Below, piece after piece: positions 25,275 through 37,622 of a DNA stretch of 64,000 nucleotides. The translations under genes were made by a program, and so were the position numbers. The notes beneath the pieces were generated by a model. It did not search any database. It was not told the DNA's origin and was given only the letters and a program-made list of their open reading frames with translations. The DNA comes from Seriola aureovittata (Eukaryota > Chordata > Actinopteri > Carangiformes > Carangidae): NCBI RefSeq assembly GCF_021018895.1, contig NC_079382.1, positions 13,972,001 through 14,036,000 of the forward strand. Reading direction: 5' to 3'. Numbering within the stretch: the stretch's first letter is position 1; every line of letters begins with the position of its first letter.

Positions 25275-25340
25275 GCAGCGAGGATGACATTCAGGGAGGA
25301 TGACAGGCAGATTCTGTGAAGGTGATTTTACCAAAGCGTT

Positions 25341-25348
25341 TTTATATA
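25341..25348 (-). promoter_or_regulatory. msgn1: TATA box of msgn1
   Basis: TATATAAA on the minus strand, 67 bases upstream of the chosen ATG. It puts the transcription start near 25310-25318. Confidence 0.75.
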
Positions 25349-25400
25349 GAAGCAGATCTCCGGAGGTTTATGGGTTCACAGCTCAGGCCAAAAAAAAAAG

Positions 25401-25631
25401 TTCAAAGAAAACCTCAAGTGCCAAAATGCAACCTTCCCGAAGCCCGTCGTTCGTTATCACTGGGGTGTGAATAAGGCTAAATAGACGGATAATGTGATAG
25501 AAAGAAAAATAATTAGATTCCTTTTGTGGGAAATTACTCTTTAAAGTCTGCACGACAACAATTATCAGTTTGATGTGATCTGTCTAATGAAGAAATGGGA
25601 GGATGCGGTTTCACCTGAGATCTTCACACCT
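25401..25631 (-). promoter_or_regulatory. msgn1: msgn1 upstream T-box and TCF/LEF sites
   Basis: TTCAAAG at 25401-25407 is CTTTGAA on the gene strand, a TCF/LEF core. GGGTGTGAA at 25463-25471 and TTCACACCT at 25623-25631 are T-box half-sites in opposite orientation. Zebrafish msgn1 is known to respond to Wnt signalling and to the T-box factors Tbx16 and Tbxta, so the sites are plausible, but short motifs like these arise by chance. Confidence 0.45.
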
Positions 25632-25639
25632 CTCTGGTA

Positions 25640-26850
25640 AGTCAGGCCTGCGTGTGTCTTCAGTCTGGAAGTTAAGTGGTCAAAAAACATTGGCCAACAT
25701 AATTTTTAACCAATTAAAAGTAGCTTTGTAGAGCCAATTTATCTAAAAGAAACACATAGGGGCCACTGAAGGTTCTGTGTGTCATTGTCCTGGCTGCAAA
25801 TGGTGTATAATTACAGTGACAAATGATTTCATATAGTCCCAAATCTGAATCCAAAATGCCGTTTTTCTTTTAATCGTGCACAGATTTTGCAACTTTCCAT
25901 CTGGAGTAATGCTACTTGTTTCCAAAGCAGATCAACTTGCTAGAGTTTTCTACAAAATCTAAATGTCCATAACAAGAAAGTTACTCAAGGTTCCAGTTAA
26001 TTTGCATTGGAAAGTAAGTTGAGTTATCCAGATACGCTGATTTTTAGGGAAAAGTAAGATTCAAGAGCCAACACTAGGACTGAGTTGTTATTTGGGCAGC
26101 TGTCACCAAGCTCCTGCCAGACCTTTCATGTCTGAAAAGGTGAGTAAGGCCTCACTCATGATCAAGGGGGCCAACACTAGTGGGTTGTAAAACCAATGGC
26201 TCAGTGTCCTATGTGTCCCTCTCAGCTGCAGTGCCTTCTCTCTCTGGCTCTGTGAAGTGACATTTAGCTTGTCAGAGAACAGTGGGAGAAATTAAGCACA
26301 TGTGGTGCCATAATATGGCATTTAATACTTAGAACTGTGCTAATCCACAAGCGCCTCACCTGATTTACATCAACTGTTAAATTCAGGGTCAGAGCAACAG
26401 CTTGTGGTACGATTGGTTTTAGCAACAACACTGTCTTAAAGAAATTTTTCTTTATTCGAACACTTTCATGTTTTGCTCACTGGGCATGCAGTCAGTCTAG
26501 TTTTCAAAATTATCCATCAAACATACAATAGCACACCTTTACTATAATCATCTGTATCATAATTATTATGTGCAATGTATTTCTTATAAACACGCAAAAA
26601 TAAACATGTAAAGAAACAGATGAAACATTTTGACACAAATTAGTTAGTCGGTGTTTTCAAACCACATCTCATCAAAACTGACATTAATACTTCCCCCTTG
26701 TTTTACAGAAAAAGTTACATTTAGGATCACAGTAACAGGTTATGGCAAAGCATAGACTGACTTTTATTTTCTTTATTAATTGTTTGGTATTTAAACATAA
26801 AAAAAAAAAGGCTATCACAATTTCCTAAATCCCTAAGTGTTTAAATGTCC
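25640..26850. other. Intergenic, msgn1 to gen1
   Basis: Contains upstream DNA of msgn1 and, near its right end, minus-strand AATAAA hexamers (26763-26777) that may serve gen1. No gene seen. Confidence 0.4.
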
Positions 26851-26859
26851 TGTTTTGCC

Positions 26860-27060
26860 TGATCAACAGGCCAAAACCCCAATAGAATCAATTTATTATG
26901 TTAAGACAAGAAAAAGCAGCAAATTCTCATATTTGAGAAGCTGAAACCATCAAAGGTTTGATATGTTGAATAATTACTCAAACCATTATTAGATTATTAA
27001 AATAACTGCTGATTCATTTTCTGTCAATTGACTAATCGGCTGATTGTTGCAGCTCTACTG
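26860..27060. repeat. AT-rich ATTAATCGATT-type interspersed repeat, partial
   Basis: Ends in GATTGTTGCAGCTCTA, the inverted form of the TAGAGCTGCAACTC end of the copy at 30851-31205. The interior shares AGAAGCTG and CTGTCAATTGACTAATCGGC. Probably a truncated member of the same family, lying in the gen1 3' flank. Confidence 0.55.
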
Positions 27061-27153
27061 TAAAAAGCTAGTAAGTGAACCTTGAGTTTTTCACATTTAT
27101 AACAACATAAAATAACTTAAATGTTTCTGTCCATCATCCTGTAACCATGCTGC

Positions 27154-30100
27154 TCACTTCAGGAATTTGAGTCTCAGTCTCTCTGCCAGTGGCAGCGGAC
27201 TCTCAATACCAATCACTGAATCATCACTATCTATCACAGTGATAGGTGAAGCTGGAGCTGGAGAGGCCACATGACAATCCACAATAGCTGGTGGGACATC
27301 CTGGCATCTGCTTTTCGTCGATACAGGTGTTGTGTTTATCTCAACATCTGTGCTGTGTCTCTGAGATCCTCCTAGCTGAAGGCTGTGGGCCGGTGTCATT
27401 GTTTGTTTGTTTGTTTTGGGCACAGAAACCGGTATCAGGGCATAGTCTGTGATGAAGCTGGCCATGATCTTATTTATGGGTTTTATCTTAACCCTTCTCT
27501 GGGGTCCAAACTGCTGGTTCTCTGTGTCACTGTCCTCGCTGGATGAACACACGCTCAAACATACACTCTTCTTGGTGGTCTGTGGCACGTTCCTGTCTTT
27601 GTCACTTTGACCTGGGTCAGAGTGGCACTTCTGTCGTGGGACAGCAGATGATGAAATGGCTGTCCTGACAAATTTATACTTCTGATGTGGCTTTTGGGAA
27701 CCATAACATTTGTCCTTTGGCTTACATTGATCTGGTACTGGAGATATTAATGCCTTTTCTGTTTCTGCCTTATTCTTTACACTCTGGCTTTTATCAATGA
27801 GTGGTTCTTTTTTGTTAACATCAGATTCCTTCCCTGTCAATTTACCGTCACCTCCATCTTTACGGGAGATTTGTCCATTTGGTTTTAAGTTGGAGCTGTG
27901 AGGGGAAATGTGTTCGAGGGAGGCTAACTCGTAATTTAGTTGCTTTGCCACCACATCATTGTGTAACTCCCTCTGGTTTACAGCTTTGGCTGTATTCCTC
28001 ATAAGCACCCTGTCCCTCAGAGGGCACTCTGTGTAACACAGCTCTGGAGCTGATCTGGAGTCTGCTTGTTTGACATCACTTGAGGTATTCTGCTTGGTTT
28101 TTTCACTCTCTGTTTCCTTGACATCTCCATCTGTGGAGTTATTCCGCTTGGGCTCAGTGGTGTGGTCTGTAGCCGCTTGAAGAGTTGGAGAAGACGTGAA
28201 GGACAAAGCATCCCAGTCGATATCACTCAGGTGTAGAGCATCAATAACAACAGAGACAGACGGTGAAGCAACAGCCTCCGATTCTGCATGAGACAGAGGA
28301 GTGCTGGGGCAATTACTCAGACTGCTGTGGTCTTCTTTTGAGTTACTATGCTGTTTATGGTTGACTGGAGTGTCCAAAACCACCACTTCTGGTTTTTCTG
28401 TGTTTGAAATGGTAGGGAGCAGTGTTTGTGGTTGAGTCGTAGCATTTGCTGAGGAGGAACTCTGAAGGCTCATCTGAGCCAAGAGGTCCGAAATGCCATC
28501 AGAGACATCAGATGGCTTCTCCTTTTTCCTCTTTGATTTCTTTTCTGTAAAGCAAATGTAGAGTCAAACGTTTAAAATCTTTGTCTGAGTGAGTTCACGG
28601 CTACTCTGAATACCTTCACTGGTATCTCTTGACTGAAACTTTTTCAATCTCAGTGGCTAGTTGTCCATACAACACATTAGACAGTGGAGCTCTACAGCAG
28701 TGATAACCAGGAGGAGCACAGTACAACCTGCACAAAGTGACAGCGAGACCTGTGAGACAGACACCTCTCAGCTGCATCAAAGCCTTTGGTGTGAACAGGC
28801 TGAGCTGCCAAACTCTACATTTTCAGGTGTCAGAGCGGCTGTAATAGACAGCCTTGAAAAACAAGTCAAAGCTCCAGGTGCCTTTGATCAGAACATCCTT
28901 GTCAGCCCAGTGTGGGAAGTCTTCTAGCCTGTCACGTCTGTGAAACATTATTCACATTTATTGTCAGACATGGTTAACTTTCTAAGACCGAAGATAGAAA
29001 AATCCCCTCCTGACATTAATTTCTTTAAAGAGAAGATTACAAAGTATTGTCTTACTTTTGGTCTTGTTTTCTTCAGCTAGAGCTTTGTCTCTCAGGTAAC
29101 TCTCCACCACCTCTGGGAAGGCCACACGGAAGAGAGACTCTTCCTCTACTGTCCTCACCTCATGTTGACCCTCTGCAGGCTGATCCTCAGGAAACACGTA
29201 ATGTTCTGCAGAAGACCAAAAAAAAAAAAAAAGTCAATAAATCAATTAATCAAGGTCAGGTCAAATTTGCCTGCGGTAAATGGCTGCTGCTCTTAAAATA
29301 TTTTTTGGGGTTTATTTTGAGGAAATTTAACTGTCTATATTGCATGATTTGCATTTGCACTGCAACCCCAACAACAAAATGGGCAAATTTTATATACTAT
29401 ACTGATTGCAAATACACATTTCAGTCTTTTAAATCATAAATGCAATCAAAACTATTGCAACAGTTTATGATATGATAATGTATTTTTTGGGGAAATTAAC
29501 CCACATTTCCAACAAACTCTGCTATTGAGACATAAAACAGGACAGTCAGGGATATCTGAACCAGGGGACTACAGTTTACAGGGAAGTACTTTGGATGAAG
29601 GCGCTTCTTAATCTGCTGAAGACACTATTTTTCTATTATAAAACCATTTATTTGTAATCGGTGACTTCAGGCACAATAACTTTATAATAGCACAATACAA
29701 TACAACCCTTTAGTTGTATTAAAACTATTAATTTTCCATGATGTAATATAAGTGATTTGGAACCACGTTAGTTAGCTGATTGAGACTTTCTCAGGCCAGT
29801 CATGTCAGGCAGGCTTGTTAGTGAAGTGGACTTTGATATGACAGATTTCCCAGCCTTGAGAGGAAGCCAGTTTAGCACCTAGTGGCTGTTGTGACTGATC
29901 TGTCACCTCTGAACCCCACCTCACAACCAGTCACTAACAGACAACCCGGTGACGAGCACCCTGCACCCCAGCCTCTGTTTAATGCAGCAGTCATGTCACT
30001 CAACTCACAGGATGTTTCGTTAGATATAGTTTTTTCTCTTATCTTCTAATATGAGAGAAAGAAGACTGCAGGAAAACTGAGAATAAATGATTCAGTGGAT

Positions 30101-33100
30101 GAAATACTTTGTCTAATGAGAGTGTAAATAAAAATTTTCCACAAGGTCTTAACTGACCTGGTGTGCTCCAGATGACTTCGAAGCAAGCGATGGCATTCCT
30201 CACTCTTGGTTTCAATATTCTTTTGTAGGAAAAAATTAAATAAACTTTTATTAAGTCACTGAAGAGACTTTTTTGTTAGAAATGGGAAATTAACTTGTAG
30301 GACTTACCTGAGGGGCTTGATTTGGGATGACATTTCTCTTTCATATTTCCTGTTCATCAACTCTGCATAGGTCATCAAGACCAAAACCTTTTCACAGGTG
30401 TAGTGCTTCGGCCACTCCATCTTGTCCCAGGCAAATTTCTGGAAAACACAAATTTTTACATGCAGCCCACTAAAGACGTAACTAAACAACTAACTGAAGA
30501 AGCACTTTAAATAAACCAATTACCTGCATCAGCTGCATGTTTGGCTGTCTCCTCTTGAAATGTGACACAGGCTTATCTTTGGAAATCAGAAACTCACTAA
30601 TGATCTGCAAAATGCAATTTAAGCAGTAAAAGTTAATACTGTAGATTGTTATACTAGTGTCTGAAACAATAAACACAGAAACCATAGCAGATGAAAACAG
30701 CTGTACCTCTGTGAAAGGGAACTGTTGACTTGCCAGTGTTTTCCTGAAAAAGAAACGAAACACAGAATAAACGTAACATAAAAACAACCCATCTTTGAAA
30801 TCATCTTTGAAAAATCTTTTAAATATTTAAAAAGTATTTAATGATGATTTAGAGCTGCAACTCACGATTGCAGCCATTTTTGATTAATTCACTGATTGTT
30901 TTCTCAATTATTTGATGAATTGCTTGAGCTATAAAAAGTCAGTAAAAAGTGAAAAATGCCCATCGGAAGTTCCCAGGTCTATGTTGAGGTCTTCAAGTAT
31001 CTTGTTGTGCCCAATCAAATGTTTTAAACCCAAAGATATTAAGGGTACTATCAAAACATTGACACTTCAGTAACTTGAACCAATAAAAATTTGCCATTTT
31101 TGCTTAAAAATATCTTAATGAATAGCCAAAAAACAAACAAATCTATGGTGATCATTTTCTTTAACAATTAACTAATCAACTAATGAACTAATTGTTTCAG
31201 TCCTTAAGTAACATTATCAGTTATTTCACTTCCTCTGACTGAATGAAGATGTTCACTGATAAATTTACTATAACGCTACTAGTCTTGATCTTCTTTTTAA
31301 TAAGTTGCCTTTATGTTCTTGTTTTCTCATGCTATTCCAGGTTTGTTTTGCAACTGTTTATTTACAGAAGGTCACGTACTTCCTGATATTTGCCTCGAAA
31401 GACAAAGCCTGACGGGTCTGCTCATAGTGGTGCCAGTCACAGGGACACTGGTAATCAAAATCCTGAGGTTCACAGAAATGTTTACTATCACAAAGCACAC
31501 AGCCGACACGCTCATGTGCCTTTGATGAGCCTGAAAACGAAAGAAGACGAATCACAATAAATACTTAATGGAACAGGAGAAGCAGGACAGAGAGAGAGGA
31601 GAGAAATTTAAAAAATGCATTACTACAACTTGGGTGTAAAATCAGAGGCATGTTCAGACATCTCTCACATACGTGTATGTTTTAACATGACAGGTTAAAT
31701 GGTTTTCAATCAGCCATGTGTGAGATCCGGGACACCCCCACTTTGCTTTCCACCTCTTATCAGGCTCAGAAACAGGGGTCAGAGTTCAAAGCAGAGCTCC
31801 ACTCACCAGGATGTCGACATATGTGGCAGTGAGGAACTTTTTTTACAACTTTCTCAGAGACACCTGCATTATCCTCCTTCCACTGCATGAACCTGAAGCA
31901 ACCAGAGAAAAGTTACAAGTTCACCAATACAACACGTTATCTCCAGCTGGTAGGAAACAAAGTGATCAGTGGATTTTGTTTCCTACCTCTGCAGAAGTGT
32001 TTGTCCCTTCAGTGTCTGGATAAGTTTAAGAGTTTGCTCTTTACCAACACCCAGTATGCCCTTAAGAAAGCATGGAAATGCACAGTTAATATAGGTCATA
32101 CATCTCAGTGAGTGTGATGTGGCAAATTTGAAAGGGTCCTCTCTACCTTAGGAATGTAATCACAGCCAAGGAGGATGGCCAGACCAACAAGGTTCTCTCT
32201 GGACAAATGTAACTCCGTTTGCAGTCGAGAGGTCCGATAACAGTCCACCTGAGGGTCCTGGAGGGAAAAGTGAGGAACAATACTATGCAGATTTGGTGTT
32301 TTTTTTACAATTTGGGTATTGGTACATCAATAAACAGAATTAAATTGATAATGACACAGATAACTATATTTTTAATTACTGATTAATGTATGACTATTTT
32401 TAATGATGTAAGAGACTAAATAAATCTTGAAATGCCAATCACAAGTTACCATAACACATGCCTCCTTGGTTTTGACAGCAAACAAAGGGATATGAAAAGA
32501 GAAAAGTAACCATCTATTTGTATTTGCTGTTATAATCAGCAAATGTTTGGGATTTTTACTTGACAAATTTTGTAATAAAATATCACTGATCAAAACTTAA
32601 ATCCATTAATTAGTTGTCAGTCTTTTACTTGACTAATGATTTTGCCTATAAGTAATAAAATAATTATTTAGTATATAACTAAACACTCCCTCTTCACTGG
32701 TTGAATTAAAATTGTTACAATTATACATCATGAAATAAAAAAGCACTTTTAAGTATGAGGAGAAACTAACAGTATGTTAGTAATAGTGAGTATAACTACT
32801 TACTGGAAATCAACAAGGAATTTGTGTTTAAACACAATCCTGGAAAGTTCACAGTTTTGACAGGTGCCCAAGTGTTACTTTGGTGTTCTGCATGCAGTTT
32901 AATGCAAATCACTGGACTGAGCCTTGATTACAGGCATTTACATTTAAGTACTAATCCCCAGAATAGTTTGAATTGAAGAAGCCTGAATGAGCAATGAAAT
33001 ATCTTCATTCAAACGCCAGTCCAATTATTTGGGATCAACTTTCTCCAGATTTTGTACAGTGTTTTGTACACTTTCACAAACATACTTTACTATTCATGTT

Positions 33101-33834
33101 GAAGTTCCTATAGACAGTTCGGGCTCCATACAGAAACGCATCTCCATCATTGGTGATGCAGCCATCCACCATGCCCTGCGAGTCCAGGTAAGCACACATG
33201 GCCTCGGCCTCCCCAGCGGCTGTCACCCATGGCACACCCAGGTAATCCAACATCTCTGCACACTACAGAGGTAAGAGAGCGTGTGCTTAAAACAACATGA
33301 ACTTATTATTATTATTAGAGATGCAGGAGACAGAAGAACCCACCAACCTCTCTGAGTACAGCTTTGAAGCGCCCTCTGCTGGTATTCGTTGACTTAGAGG
33401 TAGAAGCCTTTTTCAATCCTCCAAATCTTGTTTCTGTCCTCTTGCTCATGGTTTCTGCTTTAAGTTTAGGGGCTTCTCCTTCCATGACAAAGACAAGCTT
33501 TACCCCCATAAGTGTGAGGGAGGACACCCTGAAAAATAAATTCCTACACACAAACGAGCAATGGATTGAGGTGACTGATGACCAGTTGACGTACAAATGG
33601 ATAAGGTTTCAAATATTAGAATTGAAGCTAACATACAAAATAATTAATTTAAGTGTTGATATGATAACATTACCTCAGGTGAGGCTTGGTAACTCTCCCC
33701 ATCATTGCTTGGACATGCTGAGCCTCGCACACCCATAAACTCAGATCAACTGCCAGCGTCTTTCCGCTCAAACTGTACAACGGCACCGACTCACAAACTG
33801 TCTCCACAATAGACCACAAATCGTGAACACCCAT
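27154..33834 (-). CDS. gen1: GEN1 Holliday junction 5' flap endonuclease
   Basis: Thirteen exons join in phase: 33674-33834, 33348-33543, 33086-33262, 32147-32257, 31987-32060, 31807-31892, 31380-31530, 30707-30743, 30524-30604, 30308-30438, 30158-30219, 29056-29205, 27154-28544. They give 935 residues (human GEN1 is 908). The protein is a Rad2/XPG-family nuclease that cuts Holliday junctions symmetrically. Metal-binding residues are all present: D30, E75, E137, E139, D158, D160, D211. The helix-hairpin-helix GILGVGKEQTLKLIQ follows, then a Cys-rich insert (HCHICRHP, CVLCDSKHFCEP) and a chromodomain in exons 10-12. The last exon encodes a 460-residue Ser/Lys-rich tail ending PLAERLRLKFLK, like the mammalian end. 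It is head-to-head with ppil6. Confidence 0.96.
30851..31205. repeat. Best copy of an AT-rich ATTAATCGATT-type repeat
   Basis: Starts TAGAGCTGCAACTCACGATT and ends AACTAATTGTTTCAGTCCT, so the termini are imperfect inverted repeats (TAGAGCTGCAAC against GTTTCAGTCCT). The inside has the CCCAAAGATATT and TGAATAGCCAAAA segments. It resembles a very common teleost non-autonomous DNA repeat. It lies in gen1 intron 7. No clear target duplication. Confidence 0.6.
32290..33080 (-). other. gen1: gen1 intron 3
   Basis: AT-rich intron between exons ending 33086 and starting 32257. It holds no conserved frame. Parts near 32580-32650 resemble the AT-rich repeat family weakly. Confidence 0.5.
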
Positions 33835-34299
33835 AACTACCCCCGAAATGGCTTTATACTGGTTTAACAGCGAGAAAAGAGTAGAAAAACGTGACTACTA
33901 AACATCACAAACAGGACAACGAACCGGATTTTCAAACAGTGGCGCCGTTGGGTCACGTTCCACTTCGTTGACTATCTCTCTACTATGCTGCCTTGTTGCT
34001 GTATTATCGTCACATTGCCATGGAAAGAACATTATTTGTGGCTACAAAATAGTTACAGAATAACTTTATAATATCTGTACAGTAAATATAGCGCTTATTT
34101 ACGCAAACAACACGTTCACTAAAAACAAGGTGGAAAGAAAGGAACTACTGTAACAAAATTGAGCGAGGCCGGATATTTTAACATGTACGTCATATTAAAG
34201 CGCCTCCAAATGCTTGTTGCTATGGATACGAGGCTCTTGTTTACAGACTGAGGTCTTGTTTTCATTTTTTACGTTTTTTGCGTGTTTTTCTTACTTACC
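33835..34299. promoter_or_regulatory. Bidirectional promoter of gen1 and ppil6 with X-box
   Basis: Only 465 bases separate the divergent start codons. GTTGCTATGGATAC at 34216-34229, 71 bases before the ppil6 ATG, closely fits the RFX X-box (GTTGCCATGGNAAC type). A second partial one, CATTGCCATGGAAAG, lies at about 34013-34027. RFX factors drive ciliary genes, and PPIL6 is a marker of multiciliated cells in mammals. No TATA box is seen. Confidence 0.55.
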
Positions 34300-37200
34300 A
34301 TGGACTCAGTTCATATAGAAATTGTCGGCTTAATTAAAGACAGTAATTTCCATGTTGCCAAAAGTATTGCTGAGGTAAACTGTTTTATCAAGTCTGTAGT
34401 TTTATGTGTCTGATGTTCTCTGACCTTAACGCTCACAACAACACTAATATATTTTGGCTATGCATAACAGGGACTAAAGCAGAAGTTTCCGGAGGCATTT
34501 CTGGACCCAAAAATTCAACCTTTACTTGAATTTGACTGGCACACTTATTTGTGCAACAAAAAAAGGGTAAGTCACCTGATTAAATTGTTTGAAATCCAGC
34601 ATGTCCATGGGTGCTGTGGCTCTGCATAGTGTTTTGTAGCTAGTCGACATCAGTGGTGAAAAATGTATTCAGATATCTTACTTAAGTGAAGCAATGCCAG
34701 TAAAACTATACCATTACAATTAGATGTTATGCATTCAAAAATGTACTTAAAGGTTCTATACTATACACAAAGCTGTTTTTGAGTTACTGTGGCTGATAAG
34801 ACCTCTGCTCAGGTTAAAGCTCTCCACTATGCTATGAAACTAGTAATGTTATCTTCATGTACAAATAAGAAAGACAGAGTTGTAACTTGTGTTGTACCAC
34901 TTGAACAAGTTCAACAAAAGTAATATGAATGTGAGAGAGATGTTAGTGAAGCACAGTCTAATCAGGCAAATTAAGTGCGTATCATGGGTGAAAAGAGGTA
35001 TGCTTAAAGTCTCAATTAAAACTACTCATTAGGCAACAGGATATTGACAATATCAGTTTTATATAACTACTGACTTACGATTATGTTATTGCATTATGGA
35101 ATTATTATGACTGACACATTACAGTGTAAGGAGCATTTAAATGATGTTTAAAGAAGAGCTAAATTTGATTAATTTGTATACTATTGCGTAAAAAAAATAT
35201 ATAACAATGCATTGTTTTTTATAAACACATCATAGCATTTTGTATGTGTAATCTTACTCTGTAAAGTAACCATTAACTAAAGCACTCAAATAAATGTAGT
35301 GAAGTTAAAAGTACCATATTTGTTTTCTGAAATATCGTATAGTAGAAATATGAAGTATTATAAAATGGTAATACTCAACTAAAGTACAAGAACCTCAAAA
35401 CCCTATGTGAGCAAATGTTCTTAGTTAGATTCACCCATTACATCAATGTCTTCATATGCTGTTATAAATAATAATAAAGGTGACTGTATAAATTGCAGAA
35501 CCTTGCTCATGGATGTGATGCTCTACTATACAGCTAAACACACCTACACAACACAATACTGCTCTAGTTTGACGTTATGGTTATTCTTAAATTCTGAATC
35601 ACAACACATCCATTGTTCAACACTTGTGATTCAAGGAGCTGCGTGGTGAAGTGTGGCAGTACTCCAGCGGCCTGATGTGCTTTCTGAACGGCGTTCTACT
35701 CGGTAATGAGAAGGATTTCGCCAGCTGGGCCAAAAATCAGTGGAGTTTCACTTTCGCTCGGCCAGAGGCTTTCTATATGGCTCTAACTGAGGACTACTAC
35801 TCCAAACACCTCCAGAAAACTGGGGCAAGTCAGCATCACAGTCACATAAATAACAAATGTGGGTAACAAGTGGGTGTATGGGAGGTTCATATTCTTTCTG
35901 TGGTGGGTATCAGGAAATATGTCTATGCGTTTTTGGTCATAATTAATTTAGCCATAATAAGCCATAATTCATTTAGATAATAATTTGATTATTCATATGC
36001 AATTTATTAATTTTTTAAGTTCATATATATATATAATTATATATATTATTTATTATGTTTGTGAGTTTTTACTTGTATATAATTTATATATTATAAGACC
36101 TTATATTTATATTAAGACCTGACAAGTAAAAATGAAAAAGAATATATATCTCTGCACTTTCATTTTAGCATCGGTTTGTCTTCATGGACATTGATGTAGC
36201 AGGAGAAGCAGTGGGGAGGTTGTTGTTTGAGGTGAGATAACACTGACACATGAAGTACTGGATCCACATTCATGTATTATCACATTTTTTACTACCGGCG
36301 TCATCTCACCCCTGCGACTTTTCAAACCAGCCTTTATGTTAAGAGGTGACTGATGTTTTCAAGACACATTGTCTTCCCTCCTCCTCAGCTGTTCTCAGAT
36401 GTTTGTCCAAAGACATCAAAGAACTTTGAGGCTCTGTGCACAGGAGAGCAAGGATTGTCACAGGGCGGCTTCCCACTCTGCTACAAGGGCTCTCTATTTC
36501 ATCGGGTAGTGCCCAATGGGTGGGTGCAAGGCGGAGGTACTGTATAGTCCACACCAGTTCTGTAACAATGTTAATGTTAATTTATTTTGTTTCAAATACA
36601 AATATAATACAGTTAGTATAGAAATACAGCCCATCCAATTTGAGTGTCAATGCAGTTAATTTAATCTTTCTGGATATACAGTATTTTCCATACAGTATAT
36701 GCTGCTTGTAGAGATGAGAGATATGTCAAGATATTATCAGTAGTGTGATTTGAGATACGAATGGGATTGTATTGATCGTTATAATTGTTTTAAATGTTAT
36801 CTCTTGTGTTGCTCTTAAGGGCTGTATTGCAGTTTACTTACATAATCTTCTAGTTTATCTGACTGTTCTGTTGTGAAATAAACAGCAATACAAGGGAAAT
36901 AAACATTGAACACCTCTTGCTTCCTAGCTTTTCCTCAAAGAGTATACAGACCCAGCCCTTGTTTATATTATAAAAATACCTAAAGTCATCCACAAAGTAT
37001 GTAAAAAATGTCTTGATATTTTTGTTATGCAGTATCACTGTATGACCACATACTGTAAACAACTACTGTATCTTTCAATTTCGCAGATATTTCTCCTGAA
37101 AGTAAAGGTAATGGAGGCGAATCAATCTATGGTCCAACATTTGAAGGTAAAAATATAGAAAACAATCTAAGACATCTAAAATATTATCATGAGAACACAC

Positions 37201-37622
37201 TGTTCGTATGAACATTTGTGGATTTACTTGTGCTATCTCTAAGTTCATCTGAATGTGTGTCCTCCATGTTCTCCATTCAGATGAGAGTTTTGCTGTCTCA
37301 CACTCAAAGCGGGGGACTCTAGGAATGGCCAGTAAGGGTCCCCACAGCAACGGATCCCAGTTTTACATCACCCTGCAGCCAACACTCTGGATGGACAGGA
37401 CCTATGTCGCCTTTGGGTTTGTATAACATACAGTAATTTGCCAAGTCTGTATAATCTTGCATTTGTCAAACAGTTTTGCTCAAGTTTAGTGTCTTTATTT
37501 TTCATTCTAGACAAGTGGTTGAAGGTGTTGATGTCCTCAAGAGATTGGAAGAGGCCAAAACTTGCAATGAAAGACCCAAATATGAATGTAAAGTTACAGA
37601 TTGTGGAGTATTAAAGCTATAG
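34300..37622 (+). CDS. ppil6: Peptidyl-prolyl isomerase-like 6 (PPIL6)
   Basis: Eight exons join in phase: 34300-34374, 34471-34566, 35636-35824, 36169-36231, 36389-36536, 37087-37146, 37281-37416, 37511-37622. They give 292 residues (human about 311). Residues 1-115 are the PPIL6-specific N-terminal part (IEIVGLIKDSNFHVAKSIAE, WQYSSGLMCFLNG). Residues 122-292 are a cyclophilin fold (CPKTSKNFEALCTGEQG, FHRVVPNGWVQGGD, GTLGMASKGPHSNGSQFYIT). By alignment to cyclophilin A, the catalytic Arg55 and Trp121 are kept, but Phe60, Phe113 and His126 are replaced by Gly, Tyr and Tyr, so isomerase activity is doubtful. The intron after exon 3 starts with GC (GGG|GCAAGT) rather than GT. Next to cd164, as in human 6q21. 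Confidence 0.95.

Noticed and set aside
25032..25334. Longer msgn1 protein of 173 residues
   Set aside because: It would need a TTG start lying next to the TATA box; the ATG at 25274 fits better.
33364..33738. 124-codon plus-strand frame
   Set aside because: It is the opposite strand of gen1 exons 1-2.
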